This document shows, piece after piece, positions 17,770 to 28,167 of a stretch of 64,000 bases of DNA; positions within the stretch are counted from its first letter, which is position 1, and every line of letters starts with the position of its first letter. The translations under genes and the position numbers were made by a program. The notes below the pieces were generated by a model. The model searched no databases. It saw only the letters and a list, made by a program, of their open reading frames with translations, and was not told where the DNA came from. The stretch lies in assembly GCF_003352465.1 (NCBI RefSeq), contig NZ_CP031153.1:1354465-1418464 (forward strand), in the 5' to 3' direction. The DNA is from Kordia sp. SMS9. Lineage in GTDB: Bacteria; Bacteroidota; Bacteroidia; Flavobacteriales; Flavobacteriaceae.

Positions 17770-18468
17770 ATGAAATCTAAACGTATAAAATTCAATTGGC
17801 GAAAGTATTTTTTTGAAACACTCTCTATGTTTATTGCGGTGATTTCTGCATTTGCTCTTAACAATTGGAATCAAGAAAGAAGAGATTATAAAGCAGAGAA
17901 AGAAATCATTAAAGCGGTAAAACTGGCGGTAAAAAATGATCTTCAAACCATCAAAACAAATAAAGCTGGCTACAAATTGTCTAAAAAGTCCTGTGCGCAT
18001 TTACGAGACTTGATTGATAACAAGCCGATCAACCAAGATTCTATTCACGAATATTATACACACGTATTTGCAAATTTTATCTTCTTGCCAAATAAAACAG
18101 GATATGAAGGATTGGCTTCTAAAGGATTGGATATTATTAAAGATGATTTATTGCGCGCACGTATTACGTATTATTACAATTATTATTTTGATTTGTTGGT
18201 AAAGTTTGAAGAACAAAGCGATCCAGAAGCGATTTACCTAGAAATCAATACCATTTTAGCAAAATATATGGAGTTTGACGAAGCCGGAAAACTCTCAGGA
18301 GTTACACAACCTATTGACATTACGGAAGCGCAACGAAAAAAAATATACAGCTATTTATGGCAAATTGAAGCAAACCGCGATCAAAAAATTCTAGTATATC
18401 AATATTTAGAAGAACAAATTACGACGCTGCAATCGCAAGCAGAGAGCATTTTAGAAACGATGGATTAA
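17770..18468 (+). CDS. DUF6090-like membrane-anchored protein
   Basis: The 232-residue protein has one N-terminal membrane helix (FFETLSMFIAVISAFALNNWNQ) after a basic start, then a soluble helical domain. The helix ending in NNWN and the following helical region resemble the Flavobacteriia family DUF6090, whose role is unknown. It is the only plus-strand gene inside the NHLP island, starting 93 bases from precursor F and ending 4 bases inside the stop of the GAF cyclase gene. Its position suggests an accessory or immunity role, but the family is also found elsewhere in these genomes, so this is weak. Confidence 0.65.
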   Translation: MKSKRIKFNWRKYFFETLSMFIAVISAFALNNWNQERRDYKAEKEIIKAVKLAVKNDLQTIKTNKAGYKLSKKSCAHLRDLIDNKPINQDSIHEYYTHVFANFIFLPNKTGYEGLASKGLDIIKDDLLRARITYYYNYYFDLLVKFEEQSDPEAIYLEINTILAKYMEFDEAGKLSGVTQPIDITEAQRKKIYSYLWQIEANRDQKILVYQYLEEQITTLQSQAESILETMD

Positions 18469-20603
18469 GCTAAGATGTTACGACAACGTTCTATAAAGAC
18501 TTTGGTCGGTTTATTGTTTGGAATCAATGCATGTGCGGCTTCAAAATATTGCTTGGCATCTTCTAGTTTGTCTGCTCTAAAAGCCGTTAATCCTTGTAGG
18601 TATTTCGTGTTGAAGGCTTCTTGTGTTTTAGACAATGGCGTGGTGTTTTGTCCTAACACAGAAAACACACGTACCGGAATATTTTTTCCTTTTACCAACA
18701 AGGTGTCAATTTCGATACAGTGAAAATCATTTTTTACTTCGTGATAGGTGTTTTCACAGATTAATAATTTGACACCGTAAGTTTTCGTAGCACTTTCCAA
18801 ACGCGCTGATAAGTTTACAGAATCGCCAATTACAGTATATTCAAAACGTTTTTCAGCACCAATATTTCCAGAGACTACATTTCCTGTACTGATGCCAATT
18901 CCGATGTTTAATGTGGGTAGTTTTTTGTTGGCTTTATTCAATTCGTCCAACATAGCAAACATATCTAGTGCACAATTGACGGCATTTTTTGAATCGGAAA
19001 TGTTTGCATACGGAACACCAAAAACCGCCATAATGGCATCACCAATATATTTGTCTAAAATGCCATTGTATGTATGCACTGAAGCAATCATTACTTCAAA
19101 ATATTTGTTGAGCAATTCTACAATTTGAATGGCGCCAAATTCTTCGGTAAGCGTAGTAAAGTTTCGAATATCGGAGAATAAAACGCTACATTTTGAGAAA
19201 TTCCCCTTTAAGAGCGATAAATTATCATGATTCATGACTTGCTTTACCAAATGCTGCGGAATGTATCGACTCAAATTTGACTGAATGCGTTTTTCTTTTG
19301 AAATATCATTAAAAACGACAATAGCACCAATAATATTTTCTTTTGCGTCTTGCATTGGTAGCACGCTCAAGTTGACGGTAACCGATTTTTTAGTATTGAT
19401 TTTAACGTTGAGTTCTTCGTAATAGCTTTTTTCTCCAGTTTCAATCGTTTCTTTACAATAGGCAAACAACGGTTTCAATTCATGCGCTAACGTATCAATG
19501 TGCTGATGGGTAAAATCTTGCGATTCTTCGATCTGAAACATGCTGTTAAACGTTTCGTTCACCGTACTTATCTTAAAAGATTTATCAACCGTAACGATTC
19601 CGTTATCTAAGTTTTGCACCAAAATATCTAAGTGATTTTTCATGCCTTGAATTTCATCAAAGAGTTTGGCGTTTTCAATAGCAATGCGTATTTGACTGGC
19701 AAATCCTGTTAAAATATCCAAGTCGTTTTCATCAAAATCGCCCGTTCGTTTGTTGATCGCTTGAATGACACCCAATACCTGATTTTTAGCGTTGAACACC
19801 GGAACACTTAAAATAGATTTGGTAACGTATTTTGTTTTTTTATCTACCGCAGGATTAAAATGCGGATGGTTGTACGGATCGTTGACAATAACAGCTTTTT
19901 TATTTTTGGCAACTTCTGCTACAATTCCTTTTCTAGTACGTACTACTTTGTCTTCCAAGCCTTTGGCAAAAACGGTCCACAATTCACCCGTTTCTCCATC
20001 TACCAAAAAGAGCGAACTCCTATCTGCATTGGTAATTTCGGCTGCTTTGTTCATCACTACTTGGATGAGTTTGTTTAAATTCAACTCGGATGAAACTGCC
20101 TTGAAAACATCTAACAGCGTTGAAAAGTTATTTTTAATATGTTCACTAGCTAAGTATAATTCGCTATTTTTTATAATTAAAGTGATTGCTGCTGCAAAGC
20201 TGTTCAATATTTTAATGTCTTTTTGTGTGAATGCGCCTTGTTGTTTGTTTAAACATTGCAATGCGCCAACGGCATCTCCTTTTTCATTGAATACAGGCAC
20301 ACAAATGGCGGATTTGGTCACAAATTGCAGTTGCTTGTCGTACGATTTTTCAAAAGCCACGTTGTTTTCCGTATTGTTTACAATGATGGCTTCTTTGTGT
20401 TGAAACATAGTTCCTACAATTCCAGTGCCAACAGGAACCGAAATCATGACATTTTCCACACCTTGTGCTACTAAACTTTCAAGTGTATTTGCGGTTTCAT
20501 TCCATAGAAAAAAAGTACTGCGTTCTACATGCATTAGTGTAGAAATTTGATCTAAAATAGCGTTTACTTCCTGTAATATTTTTTCACTTTTTTGTATCAT
20601 CAT
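18465..20603 (-). CDS. GAF-GAF-PAS adenylate cyclase, class IIIb type
   Basis: The 712-residue soluble protein has two GAF domains (about 5-150 and 165-315), a PAS domain (about 325-440), a class III cyclase domain (about 455-640) and a short helical, TPR-like tail. The metal Asp residues are in LFSDIRNFT and DKYIGDAIM, the specifying Lys in the latter, and the second specifying position is Thr in YTVIGDSVN. Lys/Thr marks the bacterial class IIIb type and differs from the Lys/Asp pair of the TPR cyclase at 15311-17320. Asn and Arg of VNLSARLE complete the site. The start ATG overlaps the TGA of the upstream gene (ATGA), indicating translational coupling. It ends the exporter operon. GAF and PAS ligands are unknown. 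Confidence 0.91.
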   Translation of the reverse strand: MMIQKSEKILQEVNAILDQISTLMHVERSTFFLWNETANTLESLVAQGVENVMISVPVGTGIVGTMFQHKEAIIVNNTENNVAFEKSYDKQLQFVTKSAICVPVFNEKGDAVGALQCLNKQQGAFTQKDIKILNSFAAAITLIIKNSELYLASEHIKNNFSTLLDVFKAVSSELNLNKLIQVVMNKAAEITNADRSSLFLVDGETGELWTVFAKGLEDKVVRTRKGIVAEVAKNKKAVIVNDPYNHPHFNPAVDKKTKYVTKSILSVPVFNAKNQVLGVIQAINKRTGDFDENDLDILTGFASQIRIAIENAKLFDEIQGMKNHLDILVQNLDNGIVTVDKSFKISTVNETFNSMFQIEESQDFTHQHIDTLAHELKPLFAYCKETIETGEKSYYEELNVKINTKKSVTVNLSVLPMQDAKENIIGAIVVFNDISKEKRIQSNLSRYIPQHLVKQVMNHDNLSLLKGNFSKCSVLFSDIRNFTTLTEEFGAIQIVELLNKYFEVMIASVHTYNGILDKYIGDAIMAVFGVPYANISDSKNAVNCALDMFAMLDELNKANKKLPTLNIGIGISTGNVVSGNIGAEKRFEYTVIGDSVNLSARLESATKTYGVKLLICENTYHEVKNDFHCIEIDTLLVKGKNIPVRVFSVLGQNTTPLSKTQEAFNTKYLQGLTAFRADKLEDAKQYFEAAHALIPNNKPTKVFIERCRNILA

Positions 20604-21733
20604 GCTGTAAGTACTTTTTTGCGGTTGTATGTTTTGTGTAATGTTTCCAATCCTTGTGTGGATGCTAAGGTGATCATATCTACTTCACAGATGCTTTGTA
20701 TTCTGTGTACATGTTCTTGAGCAGAAGTGATGTTGCCTAAAGCAGTATCAAATTCTACAAGGGTATCACTAATTTTATAAATCAACATTTGCAATCCTTT
20801 GAAGGCTTCTTCCGAAAGTGCTATGGGCGATTGATAATTTTGCAAACGTCCACCATTTCTATAGTTGGGATAGTTTTCCAATCCCATAAAACGCAAAAAC
20901 CATTCTTTGTCAAATCGTCCCAATACTTTGGTAATTCCTGCGTAATCGGCAATAATTTCATCGTGCATATTGTTTGCCATACTTCCGTAGTGTTGCAAGG
21001 TAAATATATGTGCACATTCATGTTCTCTTCTGATGATGAGCGATGCGTTTTTCCATGCTGCATCGGTCATGCGTACTTCGTGACTTTGAACGCCGCTATA
21101 GCCTTTTTTGCTCAGCACAATAATTTTATCTTTGTATAAATGTGGTTTTGGAGCTACTTGTTTTTTAAAGAATTCATTCCAATTGCCCAACGGATTTTTT
21201 TGCAACCATGCTGCTTTAAGTGAATGTATTCTGTGCCAATTATTAAGTCCATTAATGCACAACGCGCCCATAGAAGCAGGAAATGCTTTTGGTTCGTTTT
21301 TGTTGGCAAGAGCGCAAATAATCGTTGTAAAATCGTCCGTATTTGGAACAATAAGTACAGGAATTTTTCCAATCATCGGACTTTCATACAGCACCAATTC
21401 AATTTCATCGGGATGCTGTAGTTGTAAAAAATTGGTTCCTGTTTTTTGTTTGCCTCTTAGGGTTACATTTTTATAAGCTTCTGTTTGAGAGATGCCTTTT
21501 GTGATTGGAAATTGCAGTTGCACCAAGTATTTTTTCAGCGTTGCAAAAGCACCTGCTGTTTGTGCTTCTTCATGATAGCGTTCCCAAGTTTCTATAAATT
21601 CCTTTGGCAACGTATGTACTGTTGAATTTTTGTTGGTGAATTTATGTTGTGCATACACTACCAACTCATCGACAGCTTTTTCATTGTGGATAAGTTGTTG
21701 AATACACAAACGTTTTTCTTTTTGATGCATCAT
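20600..21733 (-). CDS. Putative zinc metallopeptidase-like protein (HExxH) of the exporter operon
   Basis: I do not recognise the family. The 377-residue protein has no signal peptide or membrane helix. It contains HECAH at residues 238-242, preceded by SLIIRRE, and a downstream acidic block HDEIIADYAG (257-266) whose E259 could be the third zinc ligand, as in gluzincins. The region between 85 and 160 is beta-rich (IELVLYESPMIGKIPVLIVP). It lies 11 bases after the second ABC exporter gene and overlaps the cyclase start by 4 bases, so it belongs to the operon. It could trim leaders or cores, degrade exported peptide, or use the motif structurally. HExxH can occur by chance, but the RREHECAH context with a downstream Glu/Asp pair is convincing. 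Confidence 0.6.
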   Translation of the reverse strand: MMHQKEKRLCIQQLIHNEKAVDELVVYAQHKFTNKNSTVHTLPKEFIETWERYHEEAQTAGAFATLKKYLVQLQFPITKGISQTEAYKNVTLRGKQKTGTNFLQLQHPDEIELVLYESPMIGKIPVLIVPNTDDFTTIICALANKNEPKAFPASMGALCINGLNNWHRIHSLKAAWLQKNPLGNWNEFFKKQVAPKPHLYKDKIIVLSKKGYSGVQSHEVRMTDAAWKNASLIIRREHECAHIFTLQHYGSMANNMHDEIIADYAGITKVLGRFDKEWFLRFMGLENYPNYRNGGRLQNYQSPIALSEEAFKGLQMLIYKISDTLVEFDTALGNITSAQEHVHRIQSICEVDMITLASTQGLETLHKTYNRKKVLTA

Positions 21734-21744
21734 GTATGAGCTTA

Positions 21745-24657
21745 CTAAGCGATTTGTCTTTTTGCTAAACTTGAGAATATGCCGCCTTGCTCCATTAATT
21801 CTTCATACGATCCGTGTTCTACAATGGTTCCTTTGTCCAATACATAAATACGATCGGCATTGCGAACCGTACTCAAACGATGTGCAATTACAATTCTGGT
21901 AGCTTGTAGTTTGTCTAAACTTTCGGAAACAATGTTTTGGGTTCTATTGTCTAACGCACTTGTTGCTTCGTCCATAAACAACAATCTTGGTTTGTGAACA
22001 ATGGCGCGTGCAATCATTAAACGTTGACGCTGTCCTCCAGAAAAAGTGCCGGCGCCTTCACTGATCACAGTATGCATTTCCATCGGCATTTGCTTGATGT
22101 CTTCTTCCATTCCTGCCATACGTGCTGCTTCCCACGCATCGTCTAAGGTTAATTCAGAGTTTCCCACAATGTTTTGGTAGATCGTTCCCGACATCAAAGC
22201 TCCATTTTGAAGCACCACTCCAATTTGTCTTCGCACCAAATCCTTATTCATAGAATCGAACGCATCTCCATCATAATAAATAGATCCTGCTTCTGGCTCT
22301 TCAAATCCGAGTAATAAACGCATAATGGTAGATTTTCCAGATCCTGATGTGCCTACAAAAGCAACCATTTCTCCACGATTTATTTTGAAAGAAACATCGT
22401 TTAACACCAAGGGTTGTTCGGAGTGATATCTGAACGAAACTGCGTTCATTTCAATATCGCCAACTAATTCTCCTGGATCGGTACTTTGCGTTGAAGATTC
22501 AGGAATTTCTTCTAAGATGGGCTTTACACGTTCGTATAATGTAATGATGTTTAACGACGTAATTAAGGCCATGCTCATTTTTAAACAATCGCCTAAAAAC
22601 TGATTGAACGCACTGATGAATGCCATAAATGCACCTACAGAAATCATGGTGCCAGCCACAGCGGCATTGCTAACGGCATAGTATATGAAAGCGAAGAAAA
22701 AGATGCTGGTAAATAACGGATACGAACCATTGAAGATTTCTACGAAGTTTTGATAGCTTCCTGAGGTAAATCCTAATTTTTTTAATCTTGAAAATTTAGT
22801 TGCCCATAGTGTGAATATTCTTTTTTCGCCACCTGTGACTCTAATTTTGCTAATTCCAGAAAGGAATTCAAATAGAAACCCTTGCAAATCACCTTGCACG
22901 TCCGAGATGTCACGATCGTGTTTTAATTTTAACCAACCAATAATTAGCATGAAGGTAATGGCAAGTACTGCCAATCCTACACCAATCCACGCCAAACTTG
23001 AATCGTAATAAAATAACAATCCTAAGTTGACAAATGAAAAGGCACCACTTAATACGGCAGTCATTACGGTACTGGATAATATTTGTCGAATACCGTTGAT
23101 GCTTAACGCTCTGTTGGTTAAATCGCCCGCGGCATATTTTTTATAGAAGGTAACTGGCAATCGCAATAAATGGTCCATAACACCTGCTTGCATGTTGATA
23201 CTTGATTTGGTTTCTACTCTAAGTAATAAAACGCCTTGTACCAATTGCAATCCTGCGGTTACAAAACCAAGAATTAACATGATGCCAAATACTTCAAAGT
23301 GCAATGATTTGTCGGCTGCGGGAATGACATCGTCAAACATAATTCCTGATAAGATAGGCACGAGCAACCCAATAATACTTCCTGAAAAGGCAGCTAATAA
23401 TAAATATTTAGCATCTTTTTTGATGCCTTGCGCCGCAAAGTTTGCTATTTTTTTTACGGAAGTCATGGTGCCAGTAAACCCGTAGAAAAACATGTAGCAA
23501 ATAGGTTCTAACTGTTCTGCAATTTCGTAATTTACTTTGTGTTCTTCACCCGTAGTTATATCTTTCAAAACATAGGAAGTTGGTGAACTTTGAATCAAAG
23601 CTACAGGTCTTTTGTCTTGTTTGTAGAACGCAAGTAAATGTCCATTTTCATCTTTCCACCACGTACCTCTTAGGATGATTTTTCGAACTCTCACTTTGGA
23701 AGCTTGCGCAATGGCATACAATTGGTTTTTGGTACTGTTTTTATACGACTCCATGTATTTTGGAGCTTCAAAATTGAATCCGACAGCATCTCCAATAGTT
23801 TTACAAGCGGCAAATAAGTTATTGTCTATATTTTTGTCTAGAGAAGACGAACCATTACCATCATCTTTTTTACCCATGACAATGGTTCGTAGTTGATTGA
23901 GCGTTTTGGTAAGATTGGAAGTTTCTGACTCAACTCTGTCTGCAATACGCAATTTTTCTTCTTCGATGCTTACTTCGTAATTTTTAATGAGTGTGGTGTG
24001 CAAATGATTTTGCAGGTCATTCAGTGCCAACATGAAGTCAATTTCATCTTTTAACGCTTCTCTAGTGCTGATGACTTTGACGCTTACGTTGTCTGAAGCA
24101 GCAGTTGCCCATAAAGCGTTTGAAACAGGAAAAGGATATTTAAATTCATCATTTGTTGTGACAATTTGATCGCTGGCATATTTTGTAATTTCGCCTTCTT
24201 CCAATAGACACCATACCAATCCTTTTGTAGGAAAGGCAATGGTTTCTTTTTTTAAGGTTGTTGTTTCATACGAAACTAAAGGCGTATATACTCTTGGTGA
24301 AATTACTTGTTGAATGATACTTGCCGTTTTTAGAATCCAATTCTCCATCATTTTTTTGAGAAAGAGATGATTTATTTCAAACAGCTTATTTTTATTGATG
24401 GCAACTAAAGAAGCACCTTTACTAACCACTAATAATTTGATATTTTTTTCTTCCTTTTTAGAAGGAACTAAGCTTAATAGCAATTCGCCCGATTTGGCAC
24501 TGTATAAATAATTTAAGGCACTTACATACGTTCCATCTTCGTCAATATCAGCATAAAAAACATCGACTTCACCAGCGGTAATCATCCAAAAGCGATTGTA
24601 TTCATTGAGAACCAATGATTGGTTTGCAGCTAATTTTATTTTTTCATTTTCAAACAT
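21745..24657 (-). CDS. NHLM-type ABC exporter with N-terminal regulatory region (ABC2)
   Basis: The 970-residue protein has an unusually long N-terminal half, then a six-helix ABC membrane domain (about 415-700) and an ATPase domain with Walker A GTSGSGKST (near 767), signature FSGGQRQR (near 872) and Walker B LLFMDEATSALD. It matches the NHLM system second transporter (TIGR03797 type). The first 115 residues resemble a cyclic-nucleotide-binding or cupin-like beta fold (ITAGEVDVFYADI). No C39 catalytic Cys is present. It lies 8 bases after the C39 exporter gene, and the two probably act as a heterodimer. The regulatory N-terminus beside two cyclases suggests control of export by cAMP, which is inference. 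Confidence 0.88.
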   Translation of the reverse strand: MFENEKIKLAANQSLVLNEYNRFWMITAGEVDVFYADIDEDGTYVSALNYLYSAKSGELLLSLVPSKKEEKNIKLLVVSKGASLVAINKNKLFEINHLFLKKMMENWILKTASIIQQVISPRVYTPLVSYETTTLKKETIAFPTKGLVWCLLEEGEITKYASDQIVTTNDEFKYPFPVSNALWATAASDNVSVKVISTREALKDEIDFMLALNDLQNHLHTTLIKNYEVSIEEEKLRIADRVESETSNLTKTLNQLRTIVMGKKDDGNGSSSLDKNIDNNLFAACKTIGDAVGFNFEAPKYMESYKNSTKNQLYAIAQASKVRVRKIILRGTWWKDENGHLLAFYKQDKRPVALIQSSPTSYVLKDITTGEEHKVNYEIAEQLEPICYMFFYGFTGTMTSVKKIANFAAQGIKKDAKYLLLAAFSGSIIGLLVPILSGIMFDDVIPAADKSLHFEVFGIMLILGFVTAGLQLVQGVLLLRVETKSSINMQAGVMDHLLRLPVTFYKKYAAGDLTNRALSINGIRQILSSTVMTAVLSGAFSFVNLGLLFYYDSSLAWIGVGLAVLAITFMLIIGWLKLKHDRDISDVQGDLQGFLFEFLSGISKIRVTGGEKRIFTLWATKFSRLKKLGFTSGSYQNFVEIFNGSYPLFTSIFFFAFIYYAVSNAAVAGTMISVGAFMAFISAFNQFLGDCLKMSMALITSLNIITLYERVKPILEEIPESSTQSTDPGELVGDIEMNAVSFRYHSEQPLVLNDVSFKINRGEMVAFVGTSGSGKSTIMRLLLGFEEPEAGSIYYDGDAFDSMNKDLVRRQIGVVLQNGALMSGTIYQNIVGNSELTLDDAWEAARMAGMEEDIKQMPMEMHTVISEGAGTFSGGQRQRLMIARAIVHKPRLLFMDEATSALDNRTQNIVSESLDKLQATRIVIAHRLSTVRNADRIYVLDKGTIVEHGSYEELMEQGGIFSSLAKRQIA

Positions 24658-24665
24658 AATCTCAC

Positions 24666-26864
24666 TTATTTTGAATCGATTAACTTGGCGTATGTACCAT
24701 TTTTACTTAATAATTCTGAATGCGTTCCTCGTTCTACAATTTTTCCAAATTCCATAACGATGATTTCATCACAATCCATAATGGTGCTCAATCTGTGGGC
24801 AACTATTAAACAGGTGCATCCACGTTTTTTGATGTTGTCCATGACTACTTTTTCCGATTTCGGATCTAAAGCACTTGTGGCTTCATCCATGATTAAGAAC
24901 GTAGGATTTAGTGCGAGTGCTCTGGCAATTTCGAGTCGTTGTCGTTGTCCACCACTGAAGTTAGATCCGCGTTCCAATACTTCACTATCGTAGGCATTGG
25001 TTCTTGCAGCCACAGTATCGTGAATGGCAGCATCACGAGCAGACTGAATGATATGCTTTTCAGGAATTTTGGTGTCCCAAAAGGCGATGTTTTCTTGAAT
25101 GGTTCCTTTAAACATTAACACTTCTTGGTCAATGACAGCAACGGATTGCGTAATGACGTGTCGCGGTAAATCTTCTCTAAGTTTTCCATCAAATCGAATT
25201 TCTCCGCTCCAAGGTTCGCAAAGTCCAGAAGCCAATCGTGCTACGGTTGATTTTCCACTACCAGAACCTCCAACAAGTGCTACTCTGCTTCCTGGTCGTA
25301 GGCGTAAGCTAAAATCTTCAATGAGTGCAGGCATGGTGGTATTGTAGCCAAAAGAGATGTTTTTCATTTCAAAATGTCCCGTAAGCTTGTTGAAACTTTC
25401 TGGGGAAACATTGTTCTTTTTGGCAGCATTTTCTTCGTTAAATTCCGTGGCAACTTCGTAGTTAAGTACATCATCAATGCGACTCATGTCGCCTTCCGTT
25501 TCTTGCAACATTCTACCCATGGTTACTAGCTGATTTACAGGTCCCATAAAGTTGTTCATCAAGTATAAAAAAGCGACTAACATACCAAGCGTCATTTGTC
25601 CATCCATTACGCGCATGGCACCAGTTCCTAGTACAATGGTGGTGGTTAACGACATTAATAATGGCGGGATGATGTTTAGACGCGTTGTCAACCAACCGAG
25701 TTCTTGTTGTGCATTCATTACTTTTGCCAAATAACCTGTCCACGTTGTGAAGAAGTCATTTTCTCGTCCAGATGCTTTTAGGGTTTCAATCATGCTGATT
25801 CCAGAAGTGGTTGTTCCTAATAACTTTCCGTTTTCATTCATGAATCTTCGGTTTCCGTCTTTTCGCGCTCTTGACACAAATTTTAGTGCTACAATATTGA
25901 GCGTTGCCATTCCTATTCCGATACAGGTCAATACGACATCATACGAAAACATCAGTAAGGCATAAAAAACAACGACAATTGCATTTAATGCGGAGGTTGC
26001 CAAGTCGCCACTGAGTAGTTTGGCTACTTTGTCATTTAAGGAAACTCTGTTCCCGATTTCCCCACTATAACGTTGGGTAAAAAAGGCGATAGGCAAGTGA
26101 AATACATGCCATAAAAACTTACTGGAAGTTGTGAGTGCTAATTTTGTTTCTAATCGTAATAAATAGTATTGTTGCAGATAGATGAGGAGCGAATTAATGA
26201 TTAAAACGCCTCCCATGACCAGTAATAATGGCATGATAAATTCTGAAATACCGTTGACTAGATATTTGTCAATAAACATTTTTGTGAACGATGGAATGAC
26301 GAGTCCAGGAATGACCAAGAATAAACTTGCCAAAATGATATAGGTAATGCTCATTTTAGAATTGGCAACTCTAGCAGCCAACGAACTCATGAGCCCTTTT
26401 TTCTCGTTTCCTTTTTCGAAGTTTTCACCTGGTTTAAAAGTCATGACTACGCCTGTAAAAGCATCGTCAAATTCTTGGTGACTTACATGATATCTACCTT
26501 GCGCAGGATCACTCAAGAATACTTTGTTTTTTGTAAATCCTTCAATGACTAAGAAGTGATTGAAATTCCAGAAGATGATGGCAGGCATTTTTACCTCTTT
26601 TAGTTTTTCAATGGATTTTGCGTATCCTTTAGCTTCTAATCCGTATTGTCGTGCCGCTTTCAATAAGTTGGATGCTTTGAGTCCATCTCTAGATACACCG
26701 CAGGAAATTCTCAATTTTTCTAAGGGAACAAATTTTCCGTAATATCCAAGAATAATGCTCAATGCAGCAGCACCACACTCTACAGCTTCCATTTGTAACA
26801 CCGTAGGTGTTTTTACTGGACGAGGCAGTTTTTTTTTGATTGGTTTGGTCGTTTTTTTGCTCAT
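24666..26864 (-). CDS. NHLM-type peptidase C39/ABC exporter (ABC1)
   Basis: The 732-residue protein is a peptidase-containing exporter. The C39 peptidase domain (about 18-140) has oxyanion Q24, catalytic C30 in VECGAAAL, H103 in HFLVIEGF and D119 in LSDPAQG. A six-helix membrane domain (about 175-460) and an ATPase domain with GGSGSGKST, FSGGQRQR and FLIMDEATSALD follow. It should cut NHLP leaders after GG and pump the core peptides out of the cytoplasm. Family knowledge (TIGR03796) links this type to NHLP precursors, of which the window has seven. It is encoded 12 bases after the HlyD gene and 8 bases before ABC2. Confidence 0.95.
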   Translation of the reverse strand: MSKKTTKPIKKKLPRPVKTPTVLQMEAVECGAAALSIILGYYGKFVPLEKLRISCGVSRDGLKASNLLKAARQYGLEAKGYAKSIEKLKEVKMPAIIFWNFNHFLVIEGFTKNKVFLSDPAQGRYHVSHQEFDDAFTGVVMTFKPGENFEKGNEKKGLMSSLAARVANSKMSITYIILASLFLVIPGLVIPSFTKMFIDKYLVNGISEFIMPLLLVMGGVLIINSLLIYLQQYYLLRLETKLALTTSSKFLWHVFHLPIAFFTQRYSGEIGNRVSLNDKVAKLLSGDLATSALNAIVVVFYALLMFSYDVVLTCIGIGMATLNIVALKFVSRARKDGNRRFMNENGKLLGTTTSGISMIETLKASGRENDFFTTWTGYLAKVMNAQQELGWLTTRLNIIPPLLMSLTTTIVLGTGAMRVMDGQMTLGMLVAFLYLMNNFMGPVNQLVTMGRMLQETEGDMSRIDDVLNYEVATEFNEENAAKKNNVSPESFNKLTGHFEMKNISFGYNTTMPALIEDFSLRLRPGSRVALVGGSGSGKSTVARLASGLCEPWSGEIRFDGKLREDLPRHVITQSVAVIDQEVLMFKGTIQENIAFWDTKIPEKHIIQSARDAAIHDTVAARTNAYDSEVLERGSNFSGGQRQRLEIARALALNPTFLIMDEATSALDPKSEKVVMDNIKKRGCTCLIVAHRLSTIMDCDEIIVMEFGKIVERGTHSELLSKNGTYAKLIDSK

Positions 26865-26876
26865 GATTCCTAGCGA

Positions 26877-28142
26877 TTAGTATAGATCAAAGAATTTTTT
26901 TAGTGCCGGAACGACCACTGCGACAGGCGGTTCGGATTTTACGGTAATTTTCCCCATACAGGATGTTCCTTCGTTGATGGCAATTTCAGGTCCTGTAGCG
27001 GAAGTCCATTTGAAACCGCTGTATGAATTTGCATCTTTTTCAAATTCTACATATACTTCAAAGAGTGCGCCTCTGGATAATAATCCGGATACTAATTGAT
27101 CGTTTTTCACCGTCATCATCATTCCTTTTTGTGTAATAGGAAAGTCAGAAACGTAGGTTACTTTTCCTTTTATAAATCCGTATTCTTGTGGTTGCACTGT
27201 TGATGGAACTACTAATGCTTCCATGCCTTCTTTGATTTTTTTACCATCTTGCGAAGGAATATATAATACACCTCTAAGTTTATCATCGCCCGCAATGCTA
27301 CTTTGATTTTTTAGTTTGAATAATGGTGTTCCTTGTCGTACCACAATTCCAGCTTCTGTCAATACTTCAACTACTTCGCCTGTATACGAGCTTCTGATAT
27401 TTGTTTGAATGTCATAACGTTCTTTTAAATGTTCCAAACGTCTTTCAGCTTCAGAAATACGTTGTTTGCTAACGTTGATTTTTTGTTGCAAGTCGAACCC
27501 AATATTTAGTTTTTGACTTGAGGTTTGCACCAATTGACTTTTTAAGCGTTCAATGGAGTTTTTGGCAGCATCAATTTGTTGTTTGGTGTTCATTAATTGC
27601 GTGTTGGTAATGAGTCCTTTTTTTAACAATCCTTCTTCCGTAGCCAACTGCGTTCTTAGGAAACCTAAGTTTTTGTTTTCAGATTGTATTTGTAGTTCAA
27701 TACTGACACGTTGTTGTTGAATGAGTTCGCCTTGCAAACGCGTATCTTGATTTCCGAAAGAAAGCAAACGTTGCAAATCGTATTCGCGTTCTTTTAAGGA
27801 AGCTTTTACTTCTTCAATTTGTTGAAATAATTCGGGTTGTTCAATGGAAGCTACAATTTCACCTTCTTGTACAGCATCGCCAATATTGACATTTAAGTTG
27901 ATCAATTGTCCTTGTGAGGTAGCGACTACTTCATGAATTTCTCCACCAAGCAAAACGCCCACTACATTGAGTTTGGTTTTGATACTGCCCATAAAAGACC
28001 AAGTAATTCCTGTACCTAACACTATTGCGATAGTGAGTAAGGCAATCCATCCTTTAGGACTTGTAACTTTTATAAGCTGATCTAATTTTTCGGGTGTAGA
28101 TAACTTTTCTAATGCTGCTTTTCTGAAAAATCCTGCTGCCAT
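26877..28142 (-). CDS. NHLM-type HlyD family membrane fusion protein
   Basis: The 421-residue protein has a short cytoplasmic start, one membrane helix (WIALLTIAIVLGTGITWSF, about 32-52), a lipoyl-like beta-hairpin (HEVVATSQGQLINLNVNIGD), a long coiled-coil (about 110-250) and a second lipoyl and beta-barrel part. It should bridge the ABC1/ABC2 exporter and the TolC channel across the periplasm, so peptides leave the cell in one step. It lies 25 bases after tolC and 12 before the C39 exporter gene. The architecture matches the NHLM HlyD family (TIGR03794). Confidence 0.93.
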   Translation of the reverse strand: MAAGFFRKAALEKLSTPEKLDQLIKVTSPKGWIALLTIAIVLGTGITWSFMGSIKTKLNVVGVLLGGEIHEVVATSQGQLINLNVNIGDAVQEGEIVASIEQPELFQQIEEVKASLKEREYDLQRLLSFGNQDTRLQGELIQQQRVSIELQIQSENKNLGFLRTQLATEEGLLKKGLITNTQLMNTKQQIDAAKNSIERLKSQLVQTSSQKLNIGFDLQQKINVSKQRISEAERRLEHLKERYDIQTNIRSSYTGEVVEVLTEAGIVVRQGTPLFKLKNQSSIAGDDKLRGVLYIPSQDGKKIKEGMEALVVPSTVQPQEYGFIKGKVTYVSDFPITQKGMMMTVKNDQLVSGLLSRGALFEVYVEFEKDANSYSGFKWTSATGPEIAINEGTSCMGKITVKSEPPVAVVVPALKKFFDLY

Positions 28143-28167
28143 GATCGTATGTTTTTTTTATTTATAT

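Noticed and set aside
17677..18000. Open frame extending precursor F upstream by 108 codons
   Set aside because: It runs through the conserved promoter motif and across the divergent DUF6090-like gene. The leader begins at the ATG at 17676, as in the other precursors.
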